DNA of 56,292 bases, taken from an uncultured Eubacteriales bacterium. GTDB taxonomy: Bacteria; Bacillota; Clostridia; Peptostreptococcales; Anaerovoracaceae. Position numbers and translations under genes: made by a program. The number at the start of each line of letters is the position of its first letter. Position 1 is the stretch's first letter. Below, one piece after another: positions 43,685 to 52,139 of the stretch. Location of the stretch: the NCBI GenBank assembly GCA_910583765.1, contig CAJTYS010000027.1, positions 1 through 56,292 on the forward strand. The letters run 5' to 3'. The notes under the pieces were generated by a model. That model was not told where the DNA came from. It did no database searches and saw only the letters and a list, made by a program, of their open reading frames with translations.

Positions 43685-46045
43685 ATGCAAGAATATTATC
43701 AGCAGTTTGATGCCTGCAGAGAACGGGACATCCCCACCTGTGCGGATGCCTGCCCTTTTAAAATGGACATATTGACCATACAAGAGAGGATCGCTGGCGG
43801 ACGTTTCAACGCGGCTTATAAATCCATGCGGGACTGCGTGGTGTTCCCAGGCATTGTTTCAAAGCTGTGTCCGGCTTACTGCCAGAAGGTCTGTGTGCGA
43901 AACGCAGCCGATGCGCCTGTGCAGTTGAAACTCATGGAACAATCCGTGGTCGCCAGCGCCACGCGCAAAACGCCTAACAAGTACAACCTTCCAGCCAAAA
44001 AGCAGCGGATCGCAGTGATCGGCGCGGGGCTTTCCGGCATGGGCTTCGCTTTTCGCATGGCTTCCAAGAAATACAAGGTGACGGTCTTTGAGAAGAATTC
44101 AAAAATTGGCGGCCATTTAGCGAAACTCATGGAGGAGTCCGACTACATGGCGGAATTCGACCTGCAGTTCAAAAATGAGAAGTACGAGCTGCTGACAGAT
44201 ACAGAAATCACCGACATCCACCAGCTGTGCAAGGATTCGTCTGTTGTTTCCACTGATCCCAGAACTTCTGATGAACAGACCGGATATGACGTGATCTATG
44301 TGGCTACCGGCAAAGGAGGATGCGACTTCGGTGTTCCTCTGCTCGACACAGACGGAAACGGCGGCTACACGCTGATAGGCGACACGGCTGTGCTGATCGG
44401 AGGTGAGGCATGCGGCAGAGATCTGATGCACGCTCTGGCTGAGGGCATCAACCTTTCTACCACCGCAGAAGGATTCCTCAAAACAAGAAAAATCGAGTTT
44501 CCCACGCAGGCGGCTCCTACAAGATGCGCCCCTGATCTGACGGCGCTCAAAGCTTTGCCCGCAATTACCCCTGCCGGCCCACTCCTAACTGTGGATGAAT
44601 GCATCGCCGAAGCCGGCAGATGTCTTCGATGCCAATGCGACGCATGCGTCACCCATTGTGATCTGGTAAACTTTTATAATAAGATGCCGGTCAAAATGCG
44701 GGATGAAATCTTTCTATCCTGCAAACCAGCAGGTTCTCTCGTCCATAAATCGCCTGCCCGAAAATATATTGCCGCCTGCACCATGTGCGGCCTGATGGAA
44801 GAGACTTGTCCAGAGCATATCGATCTGTGTGGCATGGTCAAATACGCGCGCCACAAAATGCACGAAGCAGACAAGGTCCCTGCGGCTTACCGTCAGTATT
44901 TCATGGGGGACATGGCCTTCGCCAATGGAGAGCTTTCGGCTGTAAAACGCATGGCCCCTGCCGCAGATGAACGCGCAGGCGCTGACTATGCCTTTTTTCC
45001 TGGCTGTAACCTGGGCGCTCTGGATCCAGAATACGTTTTAAAACCATATCAATGGCTTTTGTCCAAACGACCCGATACCGCCCTGCTCCTGCGCTGCTGT
45101 GGGATTCCTGTTGACTGGAACGGTGACAGCAGCCTTCACAGCAAAGAAATCGCGGGGCTGCGGCAGGACTGGGTGGATCTAGGACAACCAACCCTGATCA
45201 TGGCCTGCATGTCATGCCAGAAACATGTCAGAGAACATCTGCCCGAAATCCCTACAGTCTCCCTTTATGAACTTCTGGAACAGTGGGGTTTCACCCAGGA
45301 GGCTTCGTGCGAAATGGAGTTCAGCGAAACCTTCGCGGTCTTCGACCCCTGCGCTGCGCGGAACTATGACGCGGCGCAAAAGGCAGTAAGAAACCTGCTT
45401 TCCCTTGCAGGCGCGCCCATAGCGGAACTTCCCGCGGGCAGCTACCACGGCTGCTGCGGATTCGGCGGCATGGGCAGCATAGCTGCTCCTGATTTCTCCG
45501 AATACGTGGCGCGCCAGAGGATCGAGCTCAGCGATGACCCTTATATCGTCTACTGCTCCAACTGCCGGGATATTTTCCAGGACAGAGGCAAAAAAGCCCT
45601 GCATATACTGGACGTGCTCTTTGCCATAGACCCGGAGGGGCTAAGACCTCAGCCTGACCTGACCCAGCGAAGACGCAACAGAGTCATATTAAAAAACCGC
45701 CTGCTGCAAGAAATATGGAAAGAAGAACCGGAAATGAAATCATACGAAAGCCAATTCACGCTGATCATGGCAGATGAAACACGGGAAAAAGTCAACAGAC
45801 AGCATATCCTGGAAGAAGATATCTGCGCGGTGATCGCCAATGCCCAGGCCACTGGAAGGCGGGCCTTCGATCCTGCGAGTGATCATTACAAGGCCTACCT
45901 GGAAATCGGACACATCACCTGCTGGGTGGAATACGCTCCCGCGGCATCAGAAGACAGCTTTGAAATATTCAATGTTTATACCCACCGAATGAAAATAGAA
46001 TTGGAGGCGGTCTGGAATGGCAGAAAAACAGAAACTCATCTGTGA
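43685..46045 (+). CDS. FAD/ferredoxin/HdrB-like fusion protein 1 (DVU_1558-like)
   Basis: Soluble multicentre electron-transfer protein, 786 residues from the ATG at 43685 (MQEYYQQFDACRERDIP, after GAGGAGAG); the longer frame upstream runs through the hairpins. Order: N-terminal GltD-type Fe-S segment (CADACPFKMDI and CPAYCQKVC); FAD Rossmann motif VIGAGLSGMGFAF; VATGKGG; two ferredoxin-like clusters (RCLRCQCDACVTHC and CTMCGLMEETCPEHID); then an HdrB-like part with two CCG motifs, C-X29-CC-X35-CxxC and C-X33-CC-X32-CxxC, ligands for non-cubane [4Fe-4S] clusters; and a C-terminal domain of about 105 residues of unknown type. It would take electrons from the hydroxylase and pass them to NAD(P) or a disulfide-like acceptor. 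Confidence 0.9.
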   Translation: MQEYYQQFDACRERDIPTCADACPFKMDILTIQERIAGGRFNAAYKSMRDCVVFPGIVSKLCPAYCQKVCVRNAADAPVQLKLMEQSVVASATRKTPNKYNLPAKKQRIAVIGAGLSGMGFAFRMASKKYKVTVFEKNSKIGGHLAKLMEESDYMAEFDLQFKNEKYELLTDTEITDIHQLCKDSSVVSTDPRTSDEQTGYDVIYVATGKGGCDFGVPLLDTDGNGGYTLIGDTAVLIGGEACGRDLMHALAEGINLSTTAEGFLKTRKIEFPTQAAPTRCAPDLTALKALPAITPAGPLLTVDECIAEAGRCLRCQCDACVTHCDLVNFYNKMPVKMRDEIFLSCKPAGSLVHKSPARKYIAACTMCGLMEETCPEHIDLCGMVKYARHKMHEADKVPAAYRQYFMGDMAFANGELSAVKRMAPAADERAGADYAFFPGCNLGALDPEYVLKPYQWLLSKRPDTALLLRCCGIPVDWNGDSSLHSKEIAGLRQDWVDLGQPTLIMACMSCQKHVREHLPEIPTVSLYELLEQWGFTQEASCEMEFSETFAVFDPCAARNYDAAQKAVRNLLSLAGAPIAELPAGSYHGCCGFGGMGSIAAPDFSEYVARQRIELSDDPYIVYCSNCRDIFQDRGKKALHILDVLFAIDPEGLRPQPDLTQRRRNRVILKNRLLQEIWKEEPEMKSYESQFTLIMADETREKVNRQHILEEDICAVIANAQATGRRAFDPASDHYKAYLEIGHITCWVEYAPAASEDSFEIFNVYTHRMKIELEAVWNGRKTETHL

Positions 46046-46211
46046 TAAATGTCACGTGGAAATGGAAGAACTGGATGCGCAATTCTCCTATCTTGGCAAA
46101 AGCTTTCGCCACAAGGTCACCAGGTGCCCCCAGTGCGGGCAGGTATGCCTTTCCGAAGAGCTGGTGACCGGCAGAATGAGTCAGGTGGAATCCATGATGG
46201 AGGATAAATAG
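46017..46211 (+). CDS. Small double-CxxC redox protein 1 (DVU_1557-like)
   Basis: A 64-residue protein whose start lies 29 bases inside the end of the fusion-protein gene, so translation is coupled. Two cysteine pairs, CDKCHVEM (Cys9, Cys12) and RCPQCGQV (near 37-40), are separated by a conserved FSYLGKSFRHKV; this is a rubredoxin- or zinc-ribbon-like knuckle pattern. The match is to the family NCBI calls DVU_1557 redox protein (from memory). It may be an electron carrier between hydroxylase and flavoprotein, or a maturation factor; a zinc ribbon is an alternative. Confidence 0.88.
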   Translation: MAEKQKLICDKCHVEMEELDAQFSYLGKSFRHKVTRCPQCGQVCLSEELVTGRMSQVESMMEDK

Positions 46212-46320
46212 CCGTGAATACGCTCAAATAAATTGTTGTATAATTCAAAACAATTTAAAATATCAGCCACTTAATGACAAGAAAACAGCAAACTAATACA
46301 AAAATAAAAACATCCCCCAG

Positions 46321-46350
46321 TTGACACACCTCGTATCTTGCTGATAAAAT
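46321..46350 (+). promoter_or_regulatory. Promoter of hydroxylase module 2
   Basis: TTGACA (46321-46326), 18 bases, TAAAAT (46345-46350), same spacing and flanks as in module 1. The preceding stretch 46212-46320 has an imperfect AT-rich inverted repeat AAATTGTT/AACAATTT (46230-46256) and no gene. Confidence 0.85.
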
Positions 46351-46364
46351 GTTAACAGAAATTC

Positions 46365-46472
46365 AATACACAAGCCGATTCCCGGATTCCTACGGCAAAA
46401 GCTATGGAACTGTGAACGATGGGTTTATGTGGAAACGCATGGGCCTCCCGTGTTTGGAAAGGTAGTGTATGC
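46365..46472 (+). promoter_or_regulatory. Moco riboswitch (copy 2)
   Basis: Same architecture as copy 1: closing stem ATACAC (46366-46371) with GTGTAT (46465-46470), GNRA hairpin ATGTG-GAAA-CGCAT (46427-46440), and CCTCCCG...GGAAAGG (46444-46462). Base changes in the hairpin stem relative to copy 1 keep pairing, which supports a functional RNA. Confidence 0.88.
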
Positions 46473-46549
46473 AATATATTGGCAGTGTCGGCCGCACAGG
46501 GATCATTTGCCTGTTTTCAATTGTCGAAACAGCAGTAGTTGTATTTACA

Positions 46550-46580
46550 AGCCTTTCTGGACTCACGGAAAGGCTTTTGT
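46550..46580 (+). terminator. Riboswitch-controlled terminator (copy 2)
   Basis: Stem AGCCTTTCTG (46550-46559) with CGGAAAGGCT (46566-46575), one G-T wobble where copy 1 has G-C, then TTTTG. Same position between riboswitch and start codon as in module 1. The gap 46212-46637 contains only these elements. Confidence 0.85.
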
Positions 46581-46637
46581 TGTTGGATGGAAGCGTTAAA
46601 ACAAGTTAATTGAAAGATTAATTGGAGGCAAATTATT

Positions 46638-49553
46638 ATGAAGTTGAAAAAAATGACGTTAAACATCAACGGCGCGGACCGCATGTTCATCTGTGATCCG
46701 GAAAAGGACACTCTTGCGTCTGTGATCCGCCGCCTGGGTCTGACCGGCACAAAAGTAGGCTGCGATGCCGGCGTGTGCGGTTCCTGCTCTGTGATCCTGG
46801 ATGGCAAAGTTGTTCGCTCCTGCATGAAGAAGATCAGCAAAGTGGAGGAATACAGTCAGGTAATCACTATCGAAGGAATCGGCGCGCCGAGATACCTGCA
46901 TCCGATCCAGGTGGCATTCATGCACGCTGGAGCTGTACAGTGCGGATTCTGCACACCAGGATTCATCGTGTCTACTTACGCCCTGCTTCAGGAAAATCCG
47001 GATCCAACCAGAGAAGAAGTCAGAGACTGGTTCCAGAAGAACAGAAACATCTGCCGCTGCACAGGCTACAAGCAGATCGTAGACGCAGTCATGAACGCAG
47101 CGAAAGTAATGCGCGGCGAATGCGCTCTGGAAGACATTATGGTAAAACTTCCAGAAGACAAAGAATACTACGGCAAACCGCTGGTTCGTCCAGCTGCTCT
47201 GGCAAAGGTCTGCGGGCTTGCTGACTACGGCGATGACATCGAACTGAAGATGCCGGAGAACACCCTCCACGCTGTTTTGGTACAGCCGAAAGTCGCGTTC
47301 CACGCAAAACTGAAATCCATCAACAAAGCAGAAGCGGAAAAGATGCCTGGCGTATACAAGGTAGTCACTGCTGCTGACATTAAGGGGCCGAACCGTCTGG
47401 GCTTCATGCCGTTCACACCGAGAACTCTGGCAAACGGTCAGTCTCACCCGATCCTGGTAGAAGACAAGATCTTCAACTATGGTGACGTGGTTGCTCTGGT
47501 AGTGGCCGACACCAAGGCCCATGCCCAGGATGCAGCGGAAAAAGTGACCATCGAATGGGAACAGCTGCCTGAATACAAGACTTATCTGGAAGCTGCTATG
47601 CCGGACGCACAGAGAATCCACGAAGATCATCCAAACGTATGGTCCGAACAGCCGAACGTAAAAGGCGCTGGACACGACACACCAGAACTTATTGATGAAG
47701 CGCCTTACGTTGTGGAAGGTTCCTTCTACTCTTCCAGAGAGCCGCACATGCCGATCGAAGGCGACACCGTACAGGCTTACTGGGGTGATGACGGACTTCT
47801 CACCGTTCACTGCAAGGCAATGCAGATCTACGCCAACATCGGTGACATCGCAGAAGCTACTGGACTTCCTGCAGAAAAGATCCGCGTAGTGGAAAACCCT
47901 ACTGGCGCTACATTTGGATGGGGTATCGCCGCCGCTACATACGCTATGGCAGCTATCGCCTGCATGGCTTGTGATGATATGCCAGTGGCACTGTCCATCA
48001 CGTATCCGCAGTTCATGGCTCTGTCTGGAAAACGCGCGCCTGCGTACACCAACGGCAGACTGGCCTGCGACAAGGACGGAAAGATCATCGGTGCGGAATG
48101 GGATTGCGGTATGGACCACGGTTCTTACAACGAACTGGGTGACGACCTGATCACCAGACCTGCGAAATTCATGTTCTTCCCTTACAATGTTCCGAACTGT
48201 CTGGGACTGACAAGAGTCGCCTGCACCAACCACAACTACGGAACCGCTTACAGAGGCTACGGCTCACCGCAGGCTTACACGGCTTCCGAAGCGCTCATGG
48301 ACATGATGGCCAAGAAGATGGGCATGGATCCATTTGAACTGAGATACAAGAATATCGCCAGACCTGGAGACACCAACATCAACCAGTATCCGTTCCGCGA
48401 ATACCCAATGGAAAAGATGATGGATATTTTGAGACCGCTTTATGAAGAAGTAAAAGCAAGATGCGAAAAAGAATCCACTCCAGAAAAGAAGAGAGGCGTG
48501 GGTATCGCTTGGGGCGGCTACAATGTAACAGAAGGTATCTTTGACCAGTGCACAGTTGCTCTTGAACTGCTGCCAAACGGCAAATTCGCAAAATACGACA
48601 CTTGGCAGGATCAGGGCCAGGGCGGTGACGTAGGTGCTCTGATGACAACCCTGGAAGCATTGAAGCCTCTGGGCGTTACACCTGATGATATCGTTCTCAT
48701 TCAGAACGACTCCAAGTTCTGTCCGGACTCCGGAGCCACAGCTTCCTCCAGACAGCACTATATGAACAGTAAAGCTGTCGTCATGGCCGCAAATGAACTG
48801 ATGAACGCTATGAAGAAGGCTGACGGCACTTACAGAACTTACGATGAAATGGTAGCCGAAGGCATCCCGACCAAGTACGAGACCCAGTATCAGAATCCAG
48901 AAGACATGACTCTGAAATATCTGGATCCAAACACTGGCGTTGGAAATCCAACTCCTGCCTTCACTTACTGCCTGACCATGGCAGAGGTGGAAGTTGACAC
49001 CAAGACAGGAAAAGCCACTTGTATCGGTTACTGGTCTGTAGACGATGTAGGTGTGATCGGAAACGTGGCCGCGGTCGATGGCCAGGCTTACGGCGGACTG
49101 TCCCACTCCATTGGCTTCGCGCTGACAGAGAACTATGATGACGTGAAGAAGCACAGCACCATCGCTGGCGCTGGAATCCCGACCATCAAGGACATTCCGG
49201 ACAACTTCAATCTGATCCACCACTGCACGCCGAGAAACACCAACCCGTTTGGTTCCTCCGGCGCTTCCGAAGCGTTCCAGTCCGGCGGTCACATGGCAGT
49301 GATCAACGCTATCGACAATGCTTGCGGCGTAAGAATTTACGAGATTCCGGCTTATCCGGAAAAGATCAAAGAAGGTCTGGACAAAATCGCCAAGGGCGAA
49401 GAAGTTCTGCCTCCTAAGAAGTACTTCCTGGGTTCCGACTTCTACGAAGAAATGGAATACATCAAGAACAATCCGATGACAGACCTGTTCGAAGACATGT
49501 TCCCAGAAGACAAGGCGGAAACTTACGAACCAATCACAAATATTCCAGACTAA
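46638..49553 (+). CDS. Molybdenum hydroxylase 2 (Mop-like aldehyde oxidoreductase family)
   Basis: Paralogue of hydroxylase 1, 971 residues, starting at ATG after TTGGAGG. The [2Fe-2S] ligands are at the same positions (C42, C47, C50, C62, C102, C105, C139, C141). Cofactor-domain motifs are GATFGWGI, AYRGYGSPQA, QGQGGDVGA and GSSGASEAF with the catalytic glutamate near E878. Differences from paralogue 1 include GGSFGWAM to GATFGWGI and GDQGS to GDVGA close to the cofactor, so substrate preference may differ. No FAD domain. Regulated by its own Moco riboswitch. Confidence 0.93.
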   Translation: MKLKKMTLNINGADRMFICDPEKDTLASVIRRLGLTGTKVGCDAGVCGSCSVILDGKVVRSCMKKISKVEEYSQVITIEGIGAPRYLHPIQVAFMHAGAVQCGFCTPGFIVSTYALLQENPDPTREEVRDWFQKNRNICRCTGYKQIVDAVMNAAKVMRGECALEDIMVKLPEDKEYYGKPLVRPAALAKVCGLADYGDDIELKMPENTLHAVLVQPKVAFHAKLKSINKAEAEKMPGVYKVVTAADIKGPNRLGFMPFTPRTLANGQSHPILVEDKIFNYGDVVALVVADTKAHAQDAAEKVTIEWEQLPEYKTYLEAAMPDAQRIHEDHPNVWSEQPNVKGAGHDTPELIDEAPYVVEGSFYSSREPHMPIEGDTVQAYWGDDGLLTVHCKAMQIYANIGDIAEATGLPAEKIRVVENPTGATFGWGIAAATYAMAAIACMACDDMPVALSITYPQFMALSGKRAPAYTNGRLACDKDGKIIGAEWDCGMDHGSYNELGDDLITRPAKFMFFPYNVPNCLGLTRVACTNHNYGTAYRGYGSPQAYTASEALMDMMAKKMGMDPFELRYKNIARPGDTNINQYPFREYPMEKMMDILRPLYEEVKARCEKESTPEKKRGVGIAWGGYNVTEGIFDQCTVALELLPNGKFAKYDTWQDQGQGGDVGALMTTLEALKPLGVTPDDIVLIQNDSKFCPDSGATASSRQHYMNSKAVVMAANELMNAMKKADGTYRTYDEMVAEGIPTKYETQYQNPEDMTLKYLDPNTGVGNPTPAFTYCLTMAEVEVDTKTGKATCIGYWSVDDVGVIGNVAAVDGQAYGGLSHSIGFALTENYDDVKKHSTIAGAGIPTIKDIPDNFNLIHHCTPRNTNPFGSSGASEAFQSGGHMAVINAIDNACGVRIYEIPAYPEKIKEGLDKIAKGEEVLPPKKYFLGSDFYEEMEYIKNNPMTDLFEDMFPEDKAETYEPITNIPD

Positions 49554-49588
49554 GGTCTTGTTTAACAGAACAAAACAGTGGTACAATT

Positions 49589-49620
49589 TTATCGGCTTAA
49601 GGTTTTCCTTAGGCCGATAA
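49589..49620 (+). terminator. Hairpin between hydroxylase 2 and its partner gene
   Basis: A 14-bp stem TTATCGGCTTAAGG (49589-49602) with CCTTAGGCCGATAA (49607-49620), one wobble, TTTT loop, followed by TTCTATG. It holds the same position as the module 1 hairpin although the sequence is unrelated. Confidence 0.7.
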
Positions 49621-49642
49621 TTCTATGCTTGGAGAGCAAATC

Positions 49643-51940
49643 ATGAAACGATATCTTGAACCCTTTGAAAACTGCATGGAAAAGGAGATCCCTTACTGCG
49701 TAGGAGACTGCCCCTTTAACATGGAAATCCTGAATTTTATAGAAAAAGCGGCCCGAGGCTCGATGAAGGCGGCCTTTAAAGTCCATCGGAACGCCACTGG
49801 CTTTCCCCGGATCGCCAGCGCCTTGTGCGACGCGCCATGCCAAAAGTCCTGTCCTCTGGGACAGCAAGGCGACCCGCTGCGTCTGGATCTGCTGGAGAAA
49901 GCGGCTCTGGAACTGACAGCTGACACCTCAGCCACAGATTACAACATCCCGCCCAAAAAAGAAAAGATCGCCATCATTGGTGCCGGACTTTCCGGCATGG
50001 CGGCCCTGCTGCGCCTTTCCACGAAAAAATACACGGTGGAAGTCTTTGAAAAATCCAGCCGCACAGGCGGTCATCTCTGGAACCTGGCAGACCCGGAGCT
50101 GTTTCAGCAGGACTTTGAAGAACAGCTGGCGCACCAGGAATACACCCTGCATTTGGATACAGAAATCAAAAGCCTGTCAGAGCTTTCCGGCTTTGACGCG
50201 GTCTACGTGGCCACAGGAAAGGGCGGCCAGGACTTTGGACTCCTGGAAAAAACCGGTCCTACCGGTGACGAATTCTGCATGGAAGAACAAGGCACCGGCT
50301 ATTTCGCAGGCGGCGAGCTGATCGGAGATACGCCTCTCTATGCCTTGGCCGGCGGCCTTGCCATTGGCACGGTCATAGACAATTATCTGAAGACCAAGAA
50401 CCTCTATTATCCCAAAGGCCACAAGAAGACCCGCATGTGTTCCGGCTTGATCCAGGTGAAGTCACCCTCCCCTGCCGTGTCTCCCGCAGGCGGTTCTTAC
50501 ACAAAGGAAGAAGCCTGCCAAGAAGCCTCCCGCTGCCTCAGATGTCAGTGCAGCGCCTGCAAGGATCACTGCGACCTTCTGGAATTTACAGGAAAGCAGC
50601 CTATGCGGGTGCGGGATGAGATCGTGGCCACCACCTTGGAGGGCAAAAGTGAATTGAAGGCCACCCCTGCCAAACGGCTCATGTCCATGTGTAACCAGTG
50701 CGGCATCTGCAAGGAAGTCTGCCCTGAGGACATTGATCTGGACAGCTTGTTCCTGCTGGGGCGGCAGAAAATGCACAAACAGGGAAAAATGCCTTGGCCT
50801 TACCACGATTTTTGGCTGCGGGACATGGCTCAGGCAAACAGCGAAGAAGCCGCTTTGATCCGAGCGCCGAAAGACCAGGATACCTGCGGCTACGCCTTGT
50901 TTCCAGGCTGTCAGCTGGGAGCCTCAGAGCCAGAGCTGATCGTAAAGCTGTACGATTCCCTGCTGAATCAGCATCCGGACACCGCCATGTTTCTCCAATG
51001 CTGCGGCGTGCCTATCCTCTGGGCTGGCGACAAGGAGGGTTTTGATCAGCACACGGCCCAGCTCCGCCAGTCTTGGAAGGAATTAGGACAGCCGCTGATG
51101 ATCATGGCCTGCCCTACCTGCATGAAGCATTTCAAGGAACACCTGCCGGAGATTCCTGTGGTTTCCCTGCCCGAGCTTTTGCGTCAATGGGACATCAGCG
51201 GCGGATGCTGCGAAGAGACTTATGCGGTCTTTGACCCATGTTCGGCCCGAGGCGAAGAAGGTCTGCGTCAGGCAGTCAGAGATTTGGCAGACGATCTAGG
51301 CGTTTCTCTGGAAACCCTCCCGGACAACAACCAGTATTTCACTTGCTGCGGCACTGGCGGACACGGGGCTGACGCAAATCCGGAATATGCGGATTTCGTG
51401 GCCAAAAAGCGGATCGAAGAAAGCGGCACCCCTTACATCACCTACTGTATCAACTGCCGGGACACCTTCCTCAGGCAAGGTAAGGAGGCCCGCCATATCC
51501 TGGAGCTGATCTTCGGCGAGGGAGATGGCCATGAACATCTGCCTACGATCACCGAACGGCAGGAAAATCGGCGGGTATTGAAAGAAACATTGTTGGAATT
51601 TTTCTGGGAGGAGCAAATGAACATAGAACGAAAGGAATACCCCATTACTGTGGAAATTTCCCCTGAGCTGAAAGAAAAGCTGGACAAGGAACGGATCCTG
51701 GAAGAGCAGATCCTTCATACCATTGATTTCTGCCAGCGCCATGGCCGGACCATCCTGGACGAAGAAGCCGGCACTCTGTCTGGTTACTGCCAGATTGGAT
51801 ACATGACCTATTGGGCAGAATACAAAGTGTTGGACGAAACAGCCGGAAAATTTGAGCTGGTCAACGCTTATTCCCACAGAACAAAGATAGAATTGGAGGC
51901 GGTCTGGAATGGCATCAAACAAGAAACTGAGCTGCAGTAA
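49643..51940 (+). CDS. FAD/ferredoxin/HdrB-like fusion protein 2 (DVU_1558-like)
   Basis: Second copy of the electron-transfer hub, 765 residues from the ATG at 49643 (MKRYLEPFENCMEKEIP, after GGAGAG); an ATG 6 codons earlier is possible. Domain order is as in copy 1: CVGDCPFNMEI and CDAPCQKSC; FAD motif IIGAGLSGMAALL; VATGKGG; clusters RCLRCQCSACKDHC and CNQCGICKEVCPEDID; two CCG motifs (C-X29-CC-X35-CxxC and C-X34-CC-X32-CxxC); the same C-terminal domain ending AYSHRTKIELEAVWNG. The NAD(P) part seems reduced in both copies compared with GltD, so the pyridine-nucleotide role is uncertain. It is co-directional with hydroxylase 2. Confidence 0.9.
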   Translation: MKRYLEPFENCMEKEIPYCVGDCPFNMEILNFIEKAARGSMKAAFKVHRNATGFPRIASALCDAPCQKSCPLGQQGDPLRLDLLEKAALELTADTSATDYNIPPKKEKIAIIGAGLSGMAALLRLSTKKYTVEVFEKSSRTGGHLWNLADPELFQQDFEEQLAHQEYTLHLDTEIKSLSELSGFDAVYVATGKGGQDFGLLEKTGPTGDEFCMEEQGTGYFAGGELIGDTPLYALAGGLAIGTVIDNYLKTKNLYYPKGHKKTRMCSGLIQVKSPSPAVSPAGGSYTKEEACQEASRCLRCQCSACKDHCDLLEFTGKQPMRVRDEIVATTLEGKSELKATPAKRLMSMCNQCGICKEVCPEDIDLDSLFLLGRQKMHKQGKMPWPYHDFWLRDMAQANSEEAALIRAPKDQDTCGYALFPGCQLGASEPELIVKLYDSLLNQHPDTAMFLQCCGVPILWAGDKEGFDQHTAQLRQSWKELGQPLMIMACPTCMKHFKEHLPEIPVVSLPELLRQWDISGGCCEETYAVFDPCSARGEEGLRQAVRDLADDLGVSLETLPDNNQYFTCCGTGGHGADANPEYADFVAKKRIEESGTPYITYCINCRDTFLRQGKEARHILELIFGEGDGHEHLPTITERQENRRVLKETLLEFFWEEQMNIERKEYPITVEISPELKEKLDKERILEEQILHTIDFCQRHGRTILDEEAGTLSGYCQIGYMTYWAEYKVLDETAGKFELVNAYSHRTKIELEAVWNGIKQETELQ

Positions 51941-52103
51941 ATGCAAATGTGAGCTGAAGGAGATGGACACCCAGTTCACTTACCTGGATAAAAAGTTCCG
52001 GCACAAAGTGCTTCGCTGCCCCCAGTGTGGCCAAGTGTTCATACCGGAAGATCTGGCAAAAGGCAAGATGGCGCAGCTGGAAAAATCTCTGGAGGAAAAG
52101 TAG
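51909..52103 (+). CDS. Small double-CxxC redox protein 2 (DVU_1557-like)
   Basis: A 64-residue paralogue of the protein at 46017, overlapping the end of the fusion gene by 32 bases. Cysteine pairs are CSKCKCEL and RCPQCGQV with FTYLDKKFRHKV between them. Both modules keep this overlapping pair, which argues for a fixed stoichiometry with the fusion protein. No terminator follows directly; the broken fic gene lies downstream. Confidence 0.88.
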   Translation: MASNKKLSCSKCKCELKEMDTQFTYLDKKFRHKVLRCPQCGQVFIPEDLAKGKMAQLEKSLEEK

Positions 52104-52139
52104 TATAGGAAAAGATAGTATGCAAATGGAGGTATTCCA

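Larger units (their letters stand above)
40220..52103 (+). repeat. Tandem duplication of a whole molybdo-hydroxylase module
   Basis: Module 1 (about 40220-46211) and module 2 (about 46250-52103) share, in the same order, promoter, riboswitch, terminator, hydroxylase, intergenic hairpin, flavo-Fe-S protein and 64-residue protein. The leaders are close to identical in long blocks (for example GTTGACACACCTCGTAT) and the first 62 residues of the two hydroxylases differ at only 6 positions, while the second genes have diverged more. This is direct evidence of duplication with retained regulation. Confidence 0.85.

Noticed and set aside
46659..48233. A 524-codon open frame antisense to hydroxylase 2
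   Set aside because: It mirrors the codon pattern of the sense gene, encodes a low-complexity sequence rich in Val, Phe and His with no motif, and has no ribosome site. The sense frame is certain.
48264..49586. A 440-codon open frame antisense to the end of hydroxylase 2
   Set aside because: Same reasons: shadow of a long GC-balanced gene, no recognisable domain or start signal.
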